From contig NZ_LT607752.1 of assembly GCF_900090265.1 (NCBI RefSeq), forward strand, positions 5,648,001-5,712,000: 64,000 bases of DNA, read 5' to 3'. The notes under the pieces were generated by a model that was given only the letters and a program-made list of their open reading frames with translations, was not told the origin of the DNA and made no database searches. This DNA is from Micromonospora rifamycinica. Its GTDB lineage: Bacteria; Actinomycetota; Actinomycetes; Mycobacteriales; Micromonosporaceae. A program made the translations under genes and the position numbers. Shown here piece by piece: positions 26,668 through 34,456 of the stretch. Every line of letters begins with the position of its first letter. The stretch's first letter is position 1.

Positions 26668-26689
26668 CGACACCGGAAAACAGGTGTCG
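26668..26689. promoter_or_regulatory. operator-like inverted repeat before LCP gene
   Basis: CGACACC (26668-26674) and GGTGTCG (26683-26689) are perfect inverted repeats around GGAAAACA, about 80 bp before the LCP start in an AT-richer stretch. Could be a regulator site; identity unknown. Confidence 0.35.
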
Positions 26690-26770
26690 ATCGGAGGCAA
26701 CTTTTCGGCGGTGTACGCCCGTCTTCTGTTCGTGGGCGTGACGAATCTTCGTGACTCGTGACGAGTCCTC

Positions 26771-27931
26771 GTGGCGCGACGAATGGAGCTGCTCGTGGGT
26801 AAGACCGGCAAGGACGGCCGTAGGTCGTCCATCTGGTCGGGGGTGCCGCGCTGGGCCCGCGTCTGCACCGTCTTCGGGGTCGTGCTGATGCTGCTCAGCG
26901 GTGCGGTCCTGGTCGGCTACGAGACGCTGCTGTCGCGCTACGAGGGCTCGGTGGGCAAGGCCGACCTCTTCGGCGACAAGGCGGCCGGGGCGCAGGAGCG
27001 CAAGAGCAACGTCAAGGGTCCGCTGAACATCCTGCTGGTGGGGATCGACCCGCGGGACGCGAAGACCCCGCCGCTGGCCGACTCGATCATGGTGTTGCAC
27101 GTGCCGGCGTCGCTGGACCGGGCGTACATCTTCTCCGTTCCGCGTGACCTCTACGTCGACATCCCCAAGTTCGACAAGGCCGGCTACCGGGGCGGCTCCG
27201 GCAAGATCAACGGCGCGATGTCGCACGGCAGCATCGTCGAGGGCAAGAACCCCAGCGCAGCGCAGGGCTTCGAGCTGCTCGCCAAGACCGTGCAGAAGGC
27301 GACCGGGATCGACCGGTTCGACGCCGGCGCGATCATCAACTTCACCGGCTTCCAGAAGATCGTCGACGCGATGGGCGGCGTCGACATGTACATCGAGCGG
27401 GAGGTCAAGTCCGAGCACCGCGAGCCGAACGGCAAGCACCGCAAGGGCAACCCGTACGGCGAGGGCTACATCGGGCCACAGGCGGTCTACAAGAAGGGCA
27501 ACCAGCACCTCAGCGGCTGGCAGGCGCTGGACTACGTGCGGCAGCGCTACCCCAAGAACGGCGTCCCGGACGCCGACTACGGCCGGCAGCGCCACCAGCA
27601 GCAGTTCATCAAGGCGATGGTCAGCCAGGCGTTCAGCGCCGACGTGGTGACCAACCCGATCAAGCTGGACCGGGTGATCCGGGCCGCCGGCCAGTCGCTG
27701 ACCTTCAACGGCCGGGGCAGCAGCGTGGTCGACTTCGCCATCGCGCTCAAGGGCATCCGCTCGGAGAACGTCGAGCTGATCAAGCTGCCGGGGGAGGGGA
27801 TCGGCACCGGCAACGGCTACCGGGGGGAGCGGCTGCTGCCCGCCGCCGACGACTTCTTCACCGCCCTCGGCAAGGAGCAGTTGGACGCCTTCCTGCTGGA
27901 ACACCCGGAGTTCCGTAACAAGGCCAAGTGA
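26771..27931 (+). CDS. LytR-CpsA-Psr (LCP) family cell-wall glycopolymer ligase
   Basis: 386 residues from GTG 26771; ATG 26783 and GTG 26795 are alternatives. A cytoplasmic basic N-terminus, one membrane span (~residues 36-58), then an extracellular LCP domain: NILLVGIDPRD (~residues 86-96), ADSIMVLHV, FSVPRDLYVDIP (~residues 118-129) with the key Arg-Asp, and KINGAMSHG. LCP enzymes transfer teichoic-acid or other glycopolymers from lipid carriers to peptidoglycan. It lies between atpD and atpC, separated from both by terminators, an unusual break in the ATP synthase gene order. Confidence 0.92.
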   Translation: MARRMELLVGKTGKDGRRSSIWSGVPRWARVCTVFGVVLMLLSGAVLVGYETLLSRYEGSVGKADLFGDKAAGAQERKSNVKGPLNILLVGIDPRDAKTPPLADSIMVLHVPASLDRAYIFSVPRDLYVDIPKFDKAGYRGGSGKINGAMSHGSIVEGKNPSAAQGFELLAKTVQKATGIDRFDAGAIINFTGFQKIVDAMGGVDMYIEREVKSEHREPNGKHRKGNPYGEGYIGPQAVYKKGNQHLSGWQALDYVRQRYPKNGVPDADYGRQRHQQQFIKAMVSQAFSADVVTNPIKLDRVIRAAGQSLTFNGRGSSVVDFAIALKGIRSENVELIKLPGEGIGTGNGYRGERLLPAADDFFTALGKEQLDAFLLEHPEFRNKAK

Positions 27932-27947
27932 TTCCCGCCCGGCGCGG

Positions 27948-27986
27948 ACGCCACCCCCCGGTGAAGCGACACGCCGGGGGTGGCGT
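27948..27986 (+). terminator. hairpin after LCP gene
   Basis: ACGCCACCCCCCGG (27948-27961) pairs with CCGGGGGTGGCGT (27974-27986) with a single bulged C; 12-nt loop. 16 nt after the LCP stop. Confidence 0.7.
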
Positions 27987-28003
27987 ATGTCTCGGTACCC
28001 GCG

Positions 28004-28033
28004 TTGGGGTGGTCACCACGGTCCGACTAGACT
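28004..28033 (+). promoter_or_regulatory. sigma-70-type promoter for atpC
   Basis: TTGGGG (28004-28009) and TAGACT (28028-28033) with an 18-bp spacer, just after the LCP terminator and 33 bp before the atpC start; a ribosome site AAGGAGA lies at 28056-28062. The best-formed promoter in the window. Confidence 0.6.
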
Positions 28034-28066
28034 TTCGACAATCCGTCGCCGCAGCAAGGAGACAGC

Positions 28067-28345
28067 GTGGCACAGCAGCTTCACGTCGACCTCGTAGCCG
28101 TCGAGGAGAAGGTCTGGTCCGGCGAGGCCGAGATGGTCGTCGCCCGCACGACCGAGGGTGAGCTGGGTGTGCTGCCGGGGCACGCGCCCCTGCTCGGCCA
28201 GCTCGCCGAGCCCAGCCAGGTCCGGATCAAGCAGGCCGGCGGCCAGCAGGTCGCCTACGACATCACCGGCGGGTTCCTGTCGGTCGGCGCCGAGAGCGTG
28301 ACAGTGCTCGCCGAGAGCGCCACCCCGGCCACTCCGGCCCGCTGA
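28067..28345 (+). CDS. atpC: F0F1 ATP synthase subunit epsilon, short form
   Basis: 92 residues, GTG 28067. The N-terminal beta-sandwich is complete (LHVDLVAVEEKVWSGEAEMV, GELGVLPGHAPLLGQL, GGFLSVGAESVTVLAE) but the sequence ends about 10 residues after it. The usual helical C-terminal domain (E. coli 139 residues, mycobacteria ~121) is absent, so epsilon cannot extend into F1 to inhibit hydrolysis. It still can join gamma to the c-ring. It has its own promoter and is 12 nt upstream of the DUF2550 gene. Confidence 0.94.
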   Translation: MAQQLHVDLVAVEEKVWSGEAEMVVARTTEGELGVLPGHAPLLGQLAEPSQVRIKQAGGQQVAYDITGGFLSVGAESVTVLAESATPATPAR

Positions 28346-28357
28346 GCCCACCCGCCG

Positions 28358-28813
28358 ATGGAGATCGTCGAAGGGATCGGAATCGGCATCGCGGTGATCC
28401 TGGTCGCGGTCCTGATCCTCTTCGTCCGGCGGGCACTGGTCACCCGTAGCGGTGGCATCATCCGGCTGAGCGTCCGGGTGACCACCGTCCTCGACGGTCG
28501 GGGCTGGTCACCGGGCTTCGCGCGGTTCGTCGGCGACCAGCTCCGCTGGTACCGGATGTTCAGCTTCGCCCTGCGGCCCAAGCGGGTGCTCTCCCGCAAG
28601 GAACTGGTGGTGGAGCGTCGGCGGCTCCCCGAAGGGCAGGAACGGCTCTCCATGCCGTCCGACTGGGTGATCCTCCGCTGTACCAGTCAACACGCACCGG
28701 TCGAGATCGCCATGGCGCGATCCACGGTGACCGGCTTCTCGTCCTGGCTCGAGGCCGCCCCACCCGGGGCGGCCTCGCCGCGTATGGCCTCCCAGGACTG
28801 GCCCGCCGCCTGA
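28358..28813 (+). CDS. DUF2550 membrane-anchored protein
   Basis: 151 residues, ATG 28358. One N-terminal span (~residues 6-24) followed by a soluble domain with LSVRVTTVLDGRGWSPGFAR and the ending ARSTVTGFSSWLEAAP, the pattern of DUF2550, which follows atpC in most actinobacteria. Function unknown; probably co-transcribed with atpC. Confidence 0.85.
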   Translation: MEIVEGIGIGIAVILVAVLILFVRRALVTRSGGIIRLSVRVTTVLDGRGWSPGFARFVGDQLRWYRMFSFALRPKRVLSRKELVVERRRLPEGQERLSMPSDWVILRCTSQHAPVEIAMARSTVTGFSSWLEAAPPGAASPRMASQDWPAA

Positions 28814-29079
28814 TCCACCCCGCGCGCCGCGCGGCCTTCCCCGGCACGACTCCCGTGCGGCCTTCCCGCGCGCCGTGCGGCCTTCCTCAGCACTCCCGTG
28901 CGCCGCGGCGTGGACCTCCCGCCCGCCGAGCGGAACAACTTCCCTACGCCGTGCCGGCTGCGGCGTCGCTCCCGTCGCCGGCCGGATCCGGGCCGGCCCA
29001 CCGCGCCGCCGCCCCCGGCGGGGCTTGGCGGCGGCCGGGCCGGGTATCCGCACGCCGGTGCGGGGCAGCCCGGCCGGGC
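28814..29079. other. convergent gap with short GC repeats
   Basis: 266 bp between the convergent DUF2550 and adenosyltransferase genes. 28820-28925 repeats TGCGGCCTTCC / GCGCGCCG several times; no hairpin of terminator quality and no gene seen. Confidence 0.4.
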
Positions 29080-29652
29080 TCAGCGCTTGCCGCCCGGCAC
29101 CCATAGCACATCGCCGCCCGGGTTGGCCGTTCTTGACAGGATGAACAGCAGGTCGGAGAGGCGGTTGAGATACTTTGCCGGCAGGGAGCTGGTGCGATCC
29201 GGATCGTAGGCGAGCAGTGCCCAGGCCGTCCGTTCGGCCCGCCGGGCGATCGTCCGTGCCACGTGCAGCAGCGCCGCGCCAGCGGTGCCGCCGGGGAGGA
29301 TGAAGGAGTCGAGCTTGCCCAGACGCCCGTTGAACTCGTCGCACCAGCCTTCGAGGCGTTCCACGTACTCCTCCGTGACCCGCAGCGGCGGATACGCCGG
29401 TTCCGGCTCGACGGGGGTGGCCAGGTCGGCGCCCACGTCGAACAGGTCGTTCTGGATCGACTCCAGCACGGTCCGCAGCTCGTCGTCGAGCTGTCCCAGG
29501 GCGAGCGCCACGCCGAGCGCGGCGTTGCACTCGTCGACGTCGGCGTACGCGGCGATCCGGGGATCGGTCTTCGGCACCTGCTCGTTGTTGCTCAGCCTGG
29601 TCATGCCGGCGTCGCCGGCCTTGGTGTAGATGCGCGTGAGGTGGACAGCCAT
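29080..29652 (-). CDS. PduO-type cob(I)alamin adenosyltransferase
   Basis: 190 residues, ATG at 29652. Diagnostic N-terminus RIYTKAGDAGMTRLSNNE (~residues 6-23, the ATP-binding loop), plus FILPGGTAGAALLHVARTIARRAER (~residues 121-145) and NRLSDLLFILSR. It adenosylates cobalamin to make coenzyme B12, needed by the acyl-CoA mutase at 55.5 kb. On the minus strand, TAGGCT (29665-29660) ends 7 nt before the ATG, suggesting a leaderless mRNA. Its start overlaps the potential ATG of divergent murA. Confidence 0.93.
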   Translation of the reverse strand: MAVHLTRIYTKAGDAGMTRLSNNEQVPKTDPRIAAYADVDECNAALGVALALGQLDDELRTVLESIQNDLFDVGADLATPVEPEPAYPPLRVTEEYVERLEGWCDEFNGRLGKLDSFILPGGTAGAALLHVARTIARRAERTAWALLAYDPDRTSSLPAKYLNRLSDLLFILSRTANPGGDVLWVPGGKR

Positions 29653-29716
29653 GACGCACAGCCTACGGATAGCGGACCTGACGCTCCCGGCCCGGACGGT
29701 CCCGGCCGGTCGGCCG

Positions 29717-31090
29717 GTGGGGACGGGCCCGGGTGACGCCGGTGACCCGGCGGTCGACGACGTCGACGTCATCCGGGTCGGTGGGAACGCCCGGCTGGCC
29801 GGCACGGTGCACGTCGTCGGGGCGAAGAACTCGGCGTTGAAACTGATGGCGGCGGCGTTGCTGGCACCGGGGCGGACGGTGATCACGAACGTGCCGCGGA
29901 TCACCGACATCGCCATCATGGGCGAAGTGCTGCGCCGGCTCGGCTGCGCGGTGCGCTTCGAGGCGGACGACCCGGTGGACCCGATGGTCGGGTACGGCGG
30001 TCAGGCCCGGTCCCGCTCGGTCGTCATCGACGTGCCCGAGCAGCCCGGCGCGGACGCCGACTACGACCTGGTCCGCCGGCTGCGGGCGTCGATCTGCGTG
30101 CTCGGCCCGCTGCTGGCCCGCCGGGGGTACGTGCGGGTGGCCCACCCGGGCGGCGACGCGATCGGCTCCCGGGGGCTGGACATGCACGTCGCCGGGCTGG
30201 CCCGGATGGGCGCGGACGTCTCCGGTGAGCACGGCTTCGTCATCGCCGCCGCTCCGGACGGTCTGCGGGGCGCCGACATCGTGCTGGACTTCCCGAGTGT
30301 GGGCGCGACCGAGAACCTGGTCATGGCGGCGGTGCTGGCCCAGGGCGTGACGACGATCGACAACGCGGCCCGGGAGCCGGAGATCGTCGACCTGTGCACC
30401 ATGCTCAACCGGATGGGCGCCCGGATCTCCGGCGGCGGCAGCTCCACCCTGCGCATCGTCGGGGTGCCCGCGCTGCGGCCGGTGCGGCACGCCACGGTGG
30501 GGGACCGGATCGTGGCCGGCACCTGGGCGTTCGCCGCGGCGATGACCCGGGGGGACGTGACGGTCACCGGGATCGATCCGGCCTACCTGGAGGTCGCGCT
30601 GGACAAGCTGGTGTCGGCCGGCGCGCTGGTGGAGACCCGGAGCGACGCCTTCCGGATCCGCGCCGACGCCCGGCCCGCCGCCGTCGACGTGGTGACCCTG
30701 CCGTACCCGGGGTTCGCCACCGACCTGCTGCCGATGGCGATCGGCCTGGCGGCGGTCAGCGACGGGGCCTCGCTGATCACCGAGAACATCTTCGACGGCC
30801 GGTTCATGTTCGCCAACGAGATGATGCGTCTCGGCGCGGACATCAAGACCGACGGCCACCACGCCGTGGTCCGGGGCCGGGACCAACTCTCCGGCGCACC
30901 GGTGCGGGCCACCGACATCCGGGCCGGTGCCGGGCTGATCATCGCGGGGCTCTGCGCCGACGGGGTCACCGAGGTCTCCCACGTGCACCACGTGGACCGG
31001 GGCTACCCGGATTTCGTGGCCGATCTGCGGGCGCTCGGCGTGGAGGTGGAGCGCGGCACCGTCCCGGAAGCGCCCGAGGTGACCATCTGA
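29717..31090 (+). CDS. murA: UDP-N-acetylglucosamine 1-carboxyvinyltransferase, Asp-type
   Basis: 457 residues from GTG 29717; ATG 29651 would add 22 residues but overlaps the divergent gene's start. Contains VVGAKNSALKLMAAALL (catalytic Lys), and the PEP-adduct loop HPGGDAIGSRGLDMH, where Asp (~residue 147, nt 30155-30157) stands in place of the usual Cys. The same Cys-to-Asp exchange in Mycobacterium tuberculosis MurA gives intrinsic fosfomycin resistance. Performs the first committed step of peptidoglycan synthesis in the cytoplasm. No clear ribosome site precedes either start. Confidence 0.93.
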   Translation: MGTGPGDAGDPAVDDVDVIRVGGNARLAGTVHVVGAKNSALKLMAAALLAPGRTVITNVPRITDIAIMGEVLRRLGCAVRFEADDPVDPMVGYGGQARSRSVVIDVPEQPGADADYDLVRRLRASICVLGPLLARRGYVRVAHPGGDAIGSRGLDMHVAGLARMGADVSGEHGFVIAAAPDGLRGADIVLDFPSVGATENLVMAAVLAQGVTTIDNAAREPEIVDLCTMLNRMGARISGGGSSTLRIVGVPALRPVRHATVGDRIVAGTWAFAAAMTRGDVTVTGIDPAYLEVALDKLVSAGALVETRSDAFRIRADARPAAVDVVTLPYPGFATDLLPMAIGLAAVSDGASLITENIFDGRFMFANEMMRLGADIKTDGHHAVVRGRDQLSGAPVRATDIRAGAGLIIAGLCADGVTEVSHVHHVDRGYPDFVADLRALGVEVERGTVPEAPEVTI

Positions 31091-31129
31091 TCCGCCCGCC
31101 GTCTCCCGTCCCCGGCCCGACCGTCAGGG

Positions 31130-31147
31130 GCTTAGCGTTCGTTCAGG
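31130..31147. promoter_or_regulatory. putative acyl-CoA regulon operator, site 1
   Basis: GCTTAGCGTTCGTTCAGG, 16/18 identical to the icmA site at 55393. Half-sites CTTAGCG and CGTTCAG form an imperfect palindrome. TTAGCG (31132) and TAGGGT (31157-31162) could be -35 and -10 with a 19-bp spacer, so a bound repressor would cover the -35. Confidence 0.6.
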
Positions 31148-31198
31148 CTCGCCGACTAGGGTGCTGGCAGACACTCAATCGCAGCGAGGGAGAAGCAG

Positions 31199-32047
31199 AT
31201 GGCGGGTCGACTCGCGGTCGTCGGGGCCGGGCTGATGGGTTCCGGTATCGCCCAGGTGGCGGCGCAGGCGGGCTGGCAGGTGACCCTGCGGGACGTCGAC
31301 GACGCGGCGACCGCCCGGGGCCTGGCCGGCATCCGGACGTCGCTGGCGAGGTTCGCCGAGAAGGGGAAGATCGACCCGTCCGACGTCGAGGCGACGCTCG
31401 GCCGGATCACCCCGACCACCGAGCTGGAAGCGGCGGCCGACGCGGACGTGGTGGTCGAGGCGGTCTTCGAGAAGATCGAGATCAAGCATGAGGTGTTCCG
31501 CGCGCTGGACAAGATCTGCCGCCCCGACGCGGTGCTGGCGACCAACACGTCGGCCATCCCGGTGACCCAGATCGCCGCGGTGACCGAGCGGCCGGAGGCG
31601 GTCGTCGGCACGCACTTCTTTTCCCCGGTGCCGATGATGAAGCTCTGCGAGCTGGTCCGTGGCTACAAGACGAGCGACGCGACCATCGCCACCGCGAAGG
31701 CGTTCGCGGAGGAGATCGGCAAGACGGTCGTGGTGGTCAACCGGGACCTCGCCGGCTTCGTCACCACCCGGCTGATCTGCGCGCTGGCCATGGAGGCGGT
31801 GCGGCTGGTCGAGTCCGGGGTGATGTCGGCCGAGGACCTGGACACCGCCTGTCGGCTCGGCTTCGGTCACGCGATGGGTCCGCTGGCCACTGTCGATCTG
31901 ACCGGCGTGGACGTGCTGCTGAACGCGACGAGGAACATCTACACCGACACCGCCGACGAGAAGTTCTTCCCCCCGGAGCTGCTCCAGCGGATGGCCACCG
32001 CCGGGGACCTGGGCCGCAAGACCGGCCAGGGCTTCTACTCCTACTGA
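31199..32047 (+). CDS. 3-hydroxybutyryl-CoA dehydrogenase
   Basis: 282 residues, ATG 31199 (GGGAGAAGCAG upstream). Rossmann motif VVGAGLMGSGIAQVAAQAGW (residues 7-26), substrate loop ATNTSAIPVT, catalytic His in GTHFFSPVPMMKLCELV (~residues 138-154) and the C-terminal dimer domain ending KTGQGFYSY. Single-domain form, length usual. Interconverts acetoacetyl- and 3-hydroxybutyryl-CoA for PHB, butyryl-CoA or ethylmalonyl-CoA supply, working with the thiolase at 49.2 kb. Preceded by the shared operator. Confidence 0.93.
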   Translation: MAGRLAVVGAGLMGSGIAQVAAQAGWQVTLRDVDDAATARGLAGIRTSLARFAEKGKIDPSDVEATLGRITPTTELEAAADADVVVEAVFEKIEIKHEVFRALDKICRPDAVLATNTSAIPVTQIAAVTERPEAVVGTHFFSPVPMMKLCELVRGYKTSDATIATAKAFAEEIGKTVVVVNRDLAGFVTTRLICALAMEAVRLVESGVMSAEDLDTACRLGFGHAMGPLATVDLTGVDVLLNATRNIYTDTADEKFFPPELLQRMATAGDLGRKTGQGFYSY

Positions 32048-32077
32048 GCCTGCCCTGGCGGGCCGGTGCGCCGTGTC

Positions 32078-32121
32078 GCCGATGTTGCGGTATCCCCACC
32101 AGCGGATACCGCAACATCGGC
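32078..32121. repeat. palindrome between convergent genes (family C)
   Basis: Perfect 18-bp inverted arms (32078-32095 and 32104-32121, GCCGATGTTGCGGTATCC) with loop CCACCAGC. Placed between the convergent dehydrogenase and ABC permease genes, so probably a bidirectional terminator, but the AT-containing arms resemble the other repeat families more than ordinary terminators. Just downstream, CCTGGGCCGGCCCCGGCC occurs twice (32125, 32156). Confidence 0.75.
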
Positions 32122-32223
32122 ACACCTGGGCCGGCCCCGGCCGGGCCGGCGTGCCCCTGGGCCGGCCCCGGCCCGGACAGCGTGACCCGGGCCGGCGGCC
32201 CGGCGTGTTGCGGGGCGGCGGGG

Positions 32224-33069
32224 TCAGCCGTCGCGCTTGGTGGTCCAGCGGAAGGTGGTCAGGCAGAGGACCAGGCCGATCACGCACCACAGGGCGAGGA
32301 CCAGGGCGACCCGGCCCAGCTCGAAGGAGCCGCCGGGCTCCTGGGCGCCGAAGCTCTCCGGCAGGAACACCGCGCGCAGGCCCTGGCACATCCACTTGAG
32401 CGGGAAGAGCGCCGCCACCTGCTGCATCCAGCTGGGCAGGTCGGTGAAGACGAAGAACACCCCGGAGATGAACTGGAGCACCAGGGAGACCGGGGTGACC
32501 ACGGCGGACCCGCTGCGGGCGGTGCGGGCCAGCGACGAGATGGCGATCCCGCACAGGGTGCAGGCGGTCACCCCGAGCACGGCCACCCAGCCGAAGGTGA
32601 ACCACTTCCCGGCGGTGGCCGGCAGGTCGAGGTCGAACAGCGCCACGGCGACCGCCAGCAGCAGGGCGGTCTCGGCGATGCCGATGGCCACCACCATGAT
32701 CACTTTGCCGGCGAACCAGACCCACTTCGGCATCGGGGTGCCCCGGTAGCGCTTGAGCACGCCCCGGTCCCGCTCGATCGGGATCCAGATGCCCAGGTTC
32801 TGGAAGCTCACCGTCATCAGGCCGGTGGCGATCATGCCGGTGATGAAGTACTGGGTGAACTTCACCCCGCCGCCGATCGTCCCGTCGAAGATCGACGCGA
32901 AGATCAGGATCATGATGATCGGGAAGCCCATCGTGAAGACGACGGACTCCCGGCTGCGCAGGAACTGGGTGATCTCCAGCCGGCCCTGGCGCAGGGCGAG
33001 CGCCCCCGGCCCGATCCGTCGGCTGCCGGTGGCGGCGACCGGGTCGCCCGGCCTCGTGGTGGTCGTCAT
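32224..33069 (-). CDS. ABC-2 type transporter permease
   Basis: 281 residues, ATG 33069. Six hydrophobic segments with the ABC-2 layout: MGFPIIMILIFASIF near the N-terminus, FITGMIATGLMTVSFQNL, and VVTPVSLVLQFISGVFF near the C-terminus. Typical of drug or glycolipid exporters of the daunorubicin-resistance (DrrB) type. Its start overlaps the ATPase stop by one base, so the two form a coupled pair. Confidence 0.9.
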   Translation of the reverse strand: MTTTTRPGDPVAATGSRRIGPGALALRQGRLEITQFLRSRESVVFTMGFPIIMILIFASIFDGTIGGGVKFTQYFITGMIATGLMTVSFQNLGIWIPIERDRGVLKRYRGTPMPKWVWFAGKVIMVVAIGIAETALLLAVAVALFDLDLPATAGKWFTFGWVAVLGVTACTLCGIAISSLARTARSGSAVVTPVSLVLQFISGVFFVFTDLPSWMQQVAALFPLKWMCQGLRAVFLPESFGAQEPGGSFELGRVALVLALWCVIGLVLCLTTFRWTTKRDG

Positions 33070-33971
33070 CAGTGTCCGATCATGCTGAGGTAGACGTCTT
33101 CCAGGGTCGGTCGGGTCACCGTCAGGCCGGGCACCTCGCCACCGAAGCGCGCGGCCAGCTCCGCCACCAGCGCCGTCGGCGTCGCGCTCTGCGCCGACTC
33201 CGGCGTCCCGTCCGGGGTACGCCAGGAGACCGTCGCCAGGGCATCCTGCCGGTTGCCGAGCCGGTCGGGTGGGGCCACCTCGATCACCCGGCCGGCGGCG
33301 ATCACCCCCACCCGGTCGGCGAGCGACTCGGCCTCGTCCAGGTAGTGGGTGGTGAGCACGATGGTGGTGCCGGCGGCGGCGAGGTCCCGGATCAGCTCCC
33401 AGAACTCGCGTCGGGCCTCCGGGTCGAAGCCGGTGGTGGGCTCGTCGAGGAAGAGCAGCTCGGGGCGGCCGATGATGCCCAGCGCCACGTCGAGCCGGCG
33501 CTTCTGCCCGCCGGAGAGAGTGTGTGTGCGGGCGTTGGCCTTGGCCCCCAGCCCGACCCGCTCGACGACGCTCGTCGGGTCGTCCGCGCCCGGGTAGAAG
33601 CCGGAGAAGTGCCGCACCACCTCGGCCACTGTCAGCTCGTCGAACTCCCCGGTGCCCTGAAGCACGATGCCGACCCGGGAACGCCAGTCGGCCGTCCGGT
33701 GCCGGGCGGTGCCGGGGGAGCGGGCCGGCGAGCCCCGCCGTCGTGGGCCGAGGGCGAGCCCGGGGTCGATACCGAGCACGCTCACCTCGCCGGCGTCGCG
33801 CTGGCGGTAGCCCTCCAGGATCTCCACCGTGGTGGTCTTGCCCGCGCCGTTCGGGCCGAGCAGGGCGAACACCTCGCCCCGGCGGACGTCGAGGTCCACC
33901 CCCGCCACCGCGACGTTGTCGCCGTACGCCTTGCGCAGTCCCCGTACGGAGATCGCGAGCTCGTCATCCAT
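33069..33971 (-). CDS. ABC transporter ATP-binding protein (DrrA-like)
   Basis: 300 residues, ATG 33971. Walker A GPNGAGKT (~residues 39-46), signature LSGGQKRR (~residues 152-159), Walker B LLFLDEP and the His switch LTTHY. Oddity: an Arg/Pro/Gly-rich insertion of about 20 residues (RRRGSPARSPGTARHRTADW, ~residues 79-98) between Walker A and the Q-loop, absent from ordinary members. Works with the adjacent permease as an exporter; substrate unknown. Confidence 0.92.
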   Translation of the reverse strand: MDDELAISVRGLRKAYGDNVAVAGVDLDVRRGEVFALLGPNGAGKTTTVEILEGYRQRDAGEVSVLGIDPGLALGPRRRGSPARSPGTARHRTADWRSRVGIVLQGTGEFDELTVAEVVRHFSGFYPGADDPTSVVERVGLGAKANARTHTLSGGQKRRLDVALGIIGRPELLFLDEPTTGFDPEARREFWELIRDLAAAGTTIVLTTHYLDEAESLADRVGVIAAGRVIEVAPPDRLGNRQDALATVSWRTPDGTPESAQSATPTALVAELAARFGGEVPGLTVTRPTLEDVYLSMIGH

Positions 33972-34159
33972 GACGTCCAGTGTGCGACCAGGCCGGCCGG
34001 CGCGGCGGCCGGGGGTGCGCCGGTGCGGCCGGCACGGGTCGGGACGCTCCGGTCGCCCCGGCCCGGGCCGGGTGCGCCGGGTCGGTCACCGGCGGGCGGC
34101 CGGGGTGCCGTACCGCCCGTCGTGGTGGGGCGGGCCGGGGCGGGGTCGGGAGCGGCCGG

Positions 34160-34456
34160 TCAGCGGCTCTGGTAGGTCATGCAGTCGGCCAGGTCGTTGT
34201 CGGGGCCGACGGTGATCGCCGGGGCGCGGCACTCCAGCTCGGCGTTGTGCCGGCAGTCAGCGCGGCTGCACGCGCCGACCTGGGCGATCAGCCGGTCGAG
34301 GCCACCGCGCACGGGCAGCTCGACGAAGGTGTGGCAGTGGGCGTGGTCGGTGCTGCCGATGGTGATGGCGAACGCGTGACAGTCGTTGGTGTGGTTGTAG
34401 GCGCAGGACGAGGCCGCGCACTCCTGGACCCGGGGCATTTCCATCGCTGCGGTCAT
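34160..34456 (-). CDS. tandem DUF1540 cysteine-rich protein
   Basis: 98 residues from ATG 34456, with GGGAGAG 8 nt upstream. Two repeats of the DUF1540 pattern: VQECAASSCAYNHTNDCHAF... and VGACSRADCRHNAELECRAP..., each with four Cys spaced CX4C-X6-C-X(14-15)-C. The spacing suggests a small metal-binding fold. Function unknown; the family is common in actinomycetes and spore-forming firmicutes. Minus-strand promoter probably lies in the AT-rich 34470-34500. Confidence 0.85.
   Translation of the reverse strand: MTAAMEMPRVQECAASSCAYNHTNDCHAFAITIGSTDHAHCHTFVELPVRGGLDRLIAQVGACSRADCRHNAELECRAPAITVGPDNDLADCMTYQSR

Noticed and set aside
26579..26761. 60-residue open frame between atpD and LCP gene
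   Set aside because: Overlaps the atpD terminator and has no ribosome site; probably non-coding.
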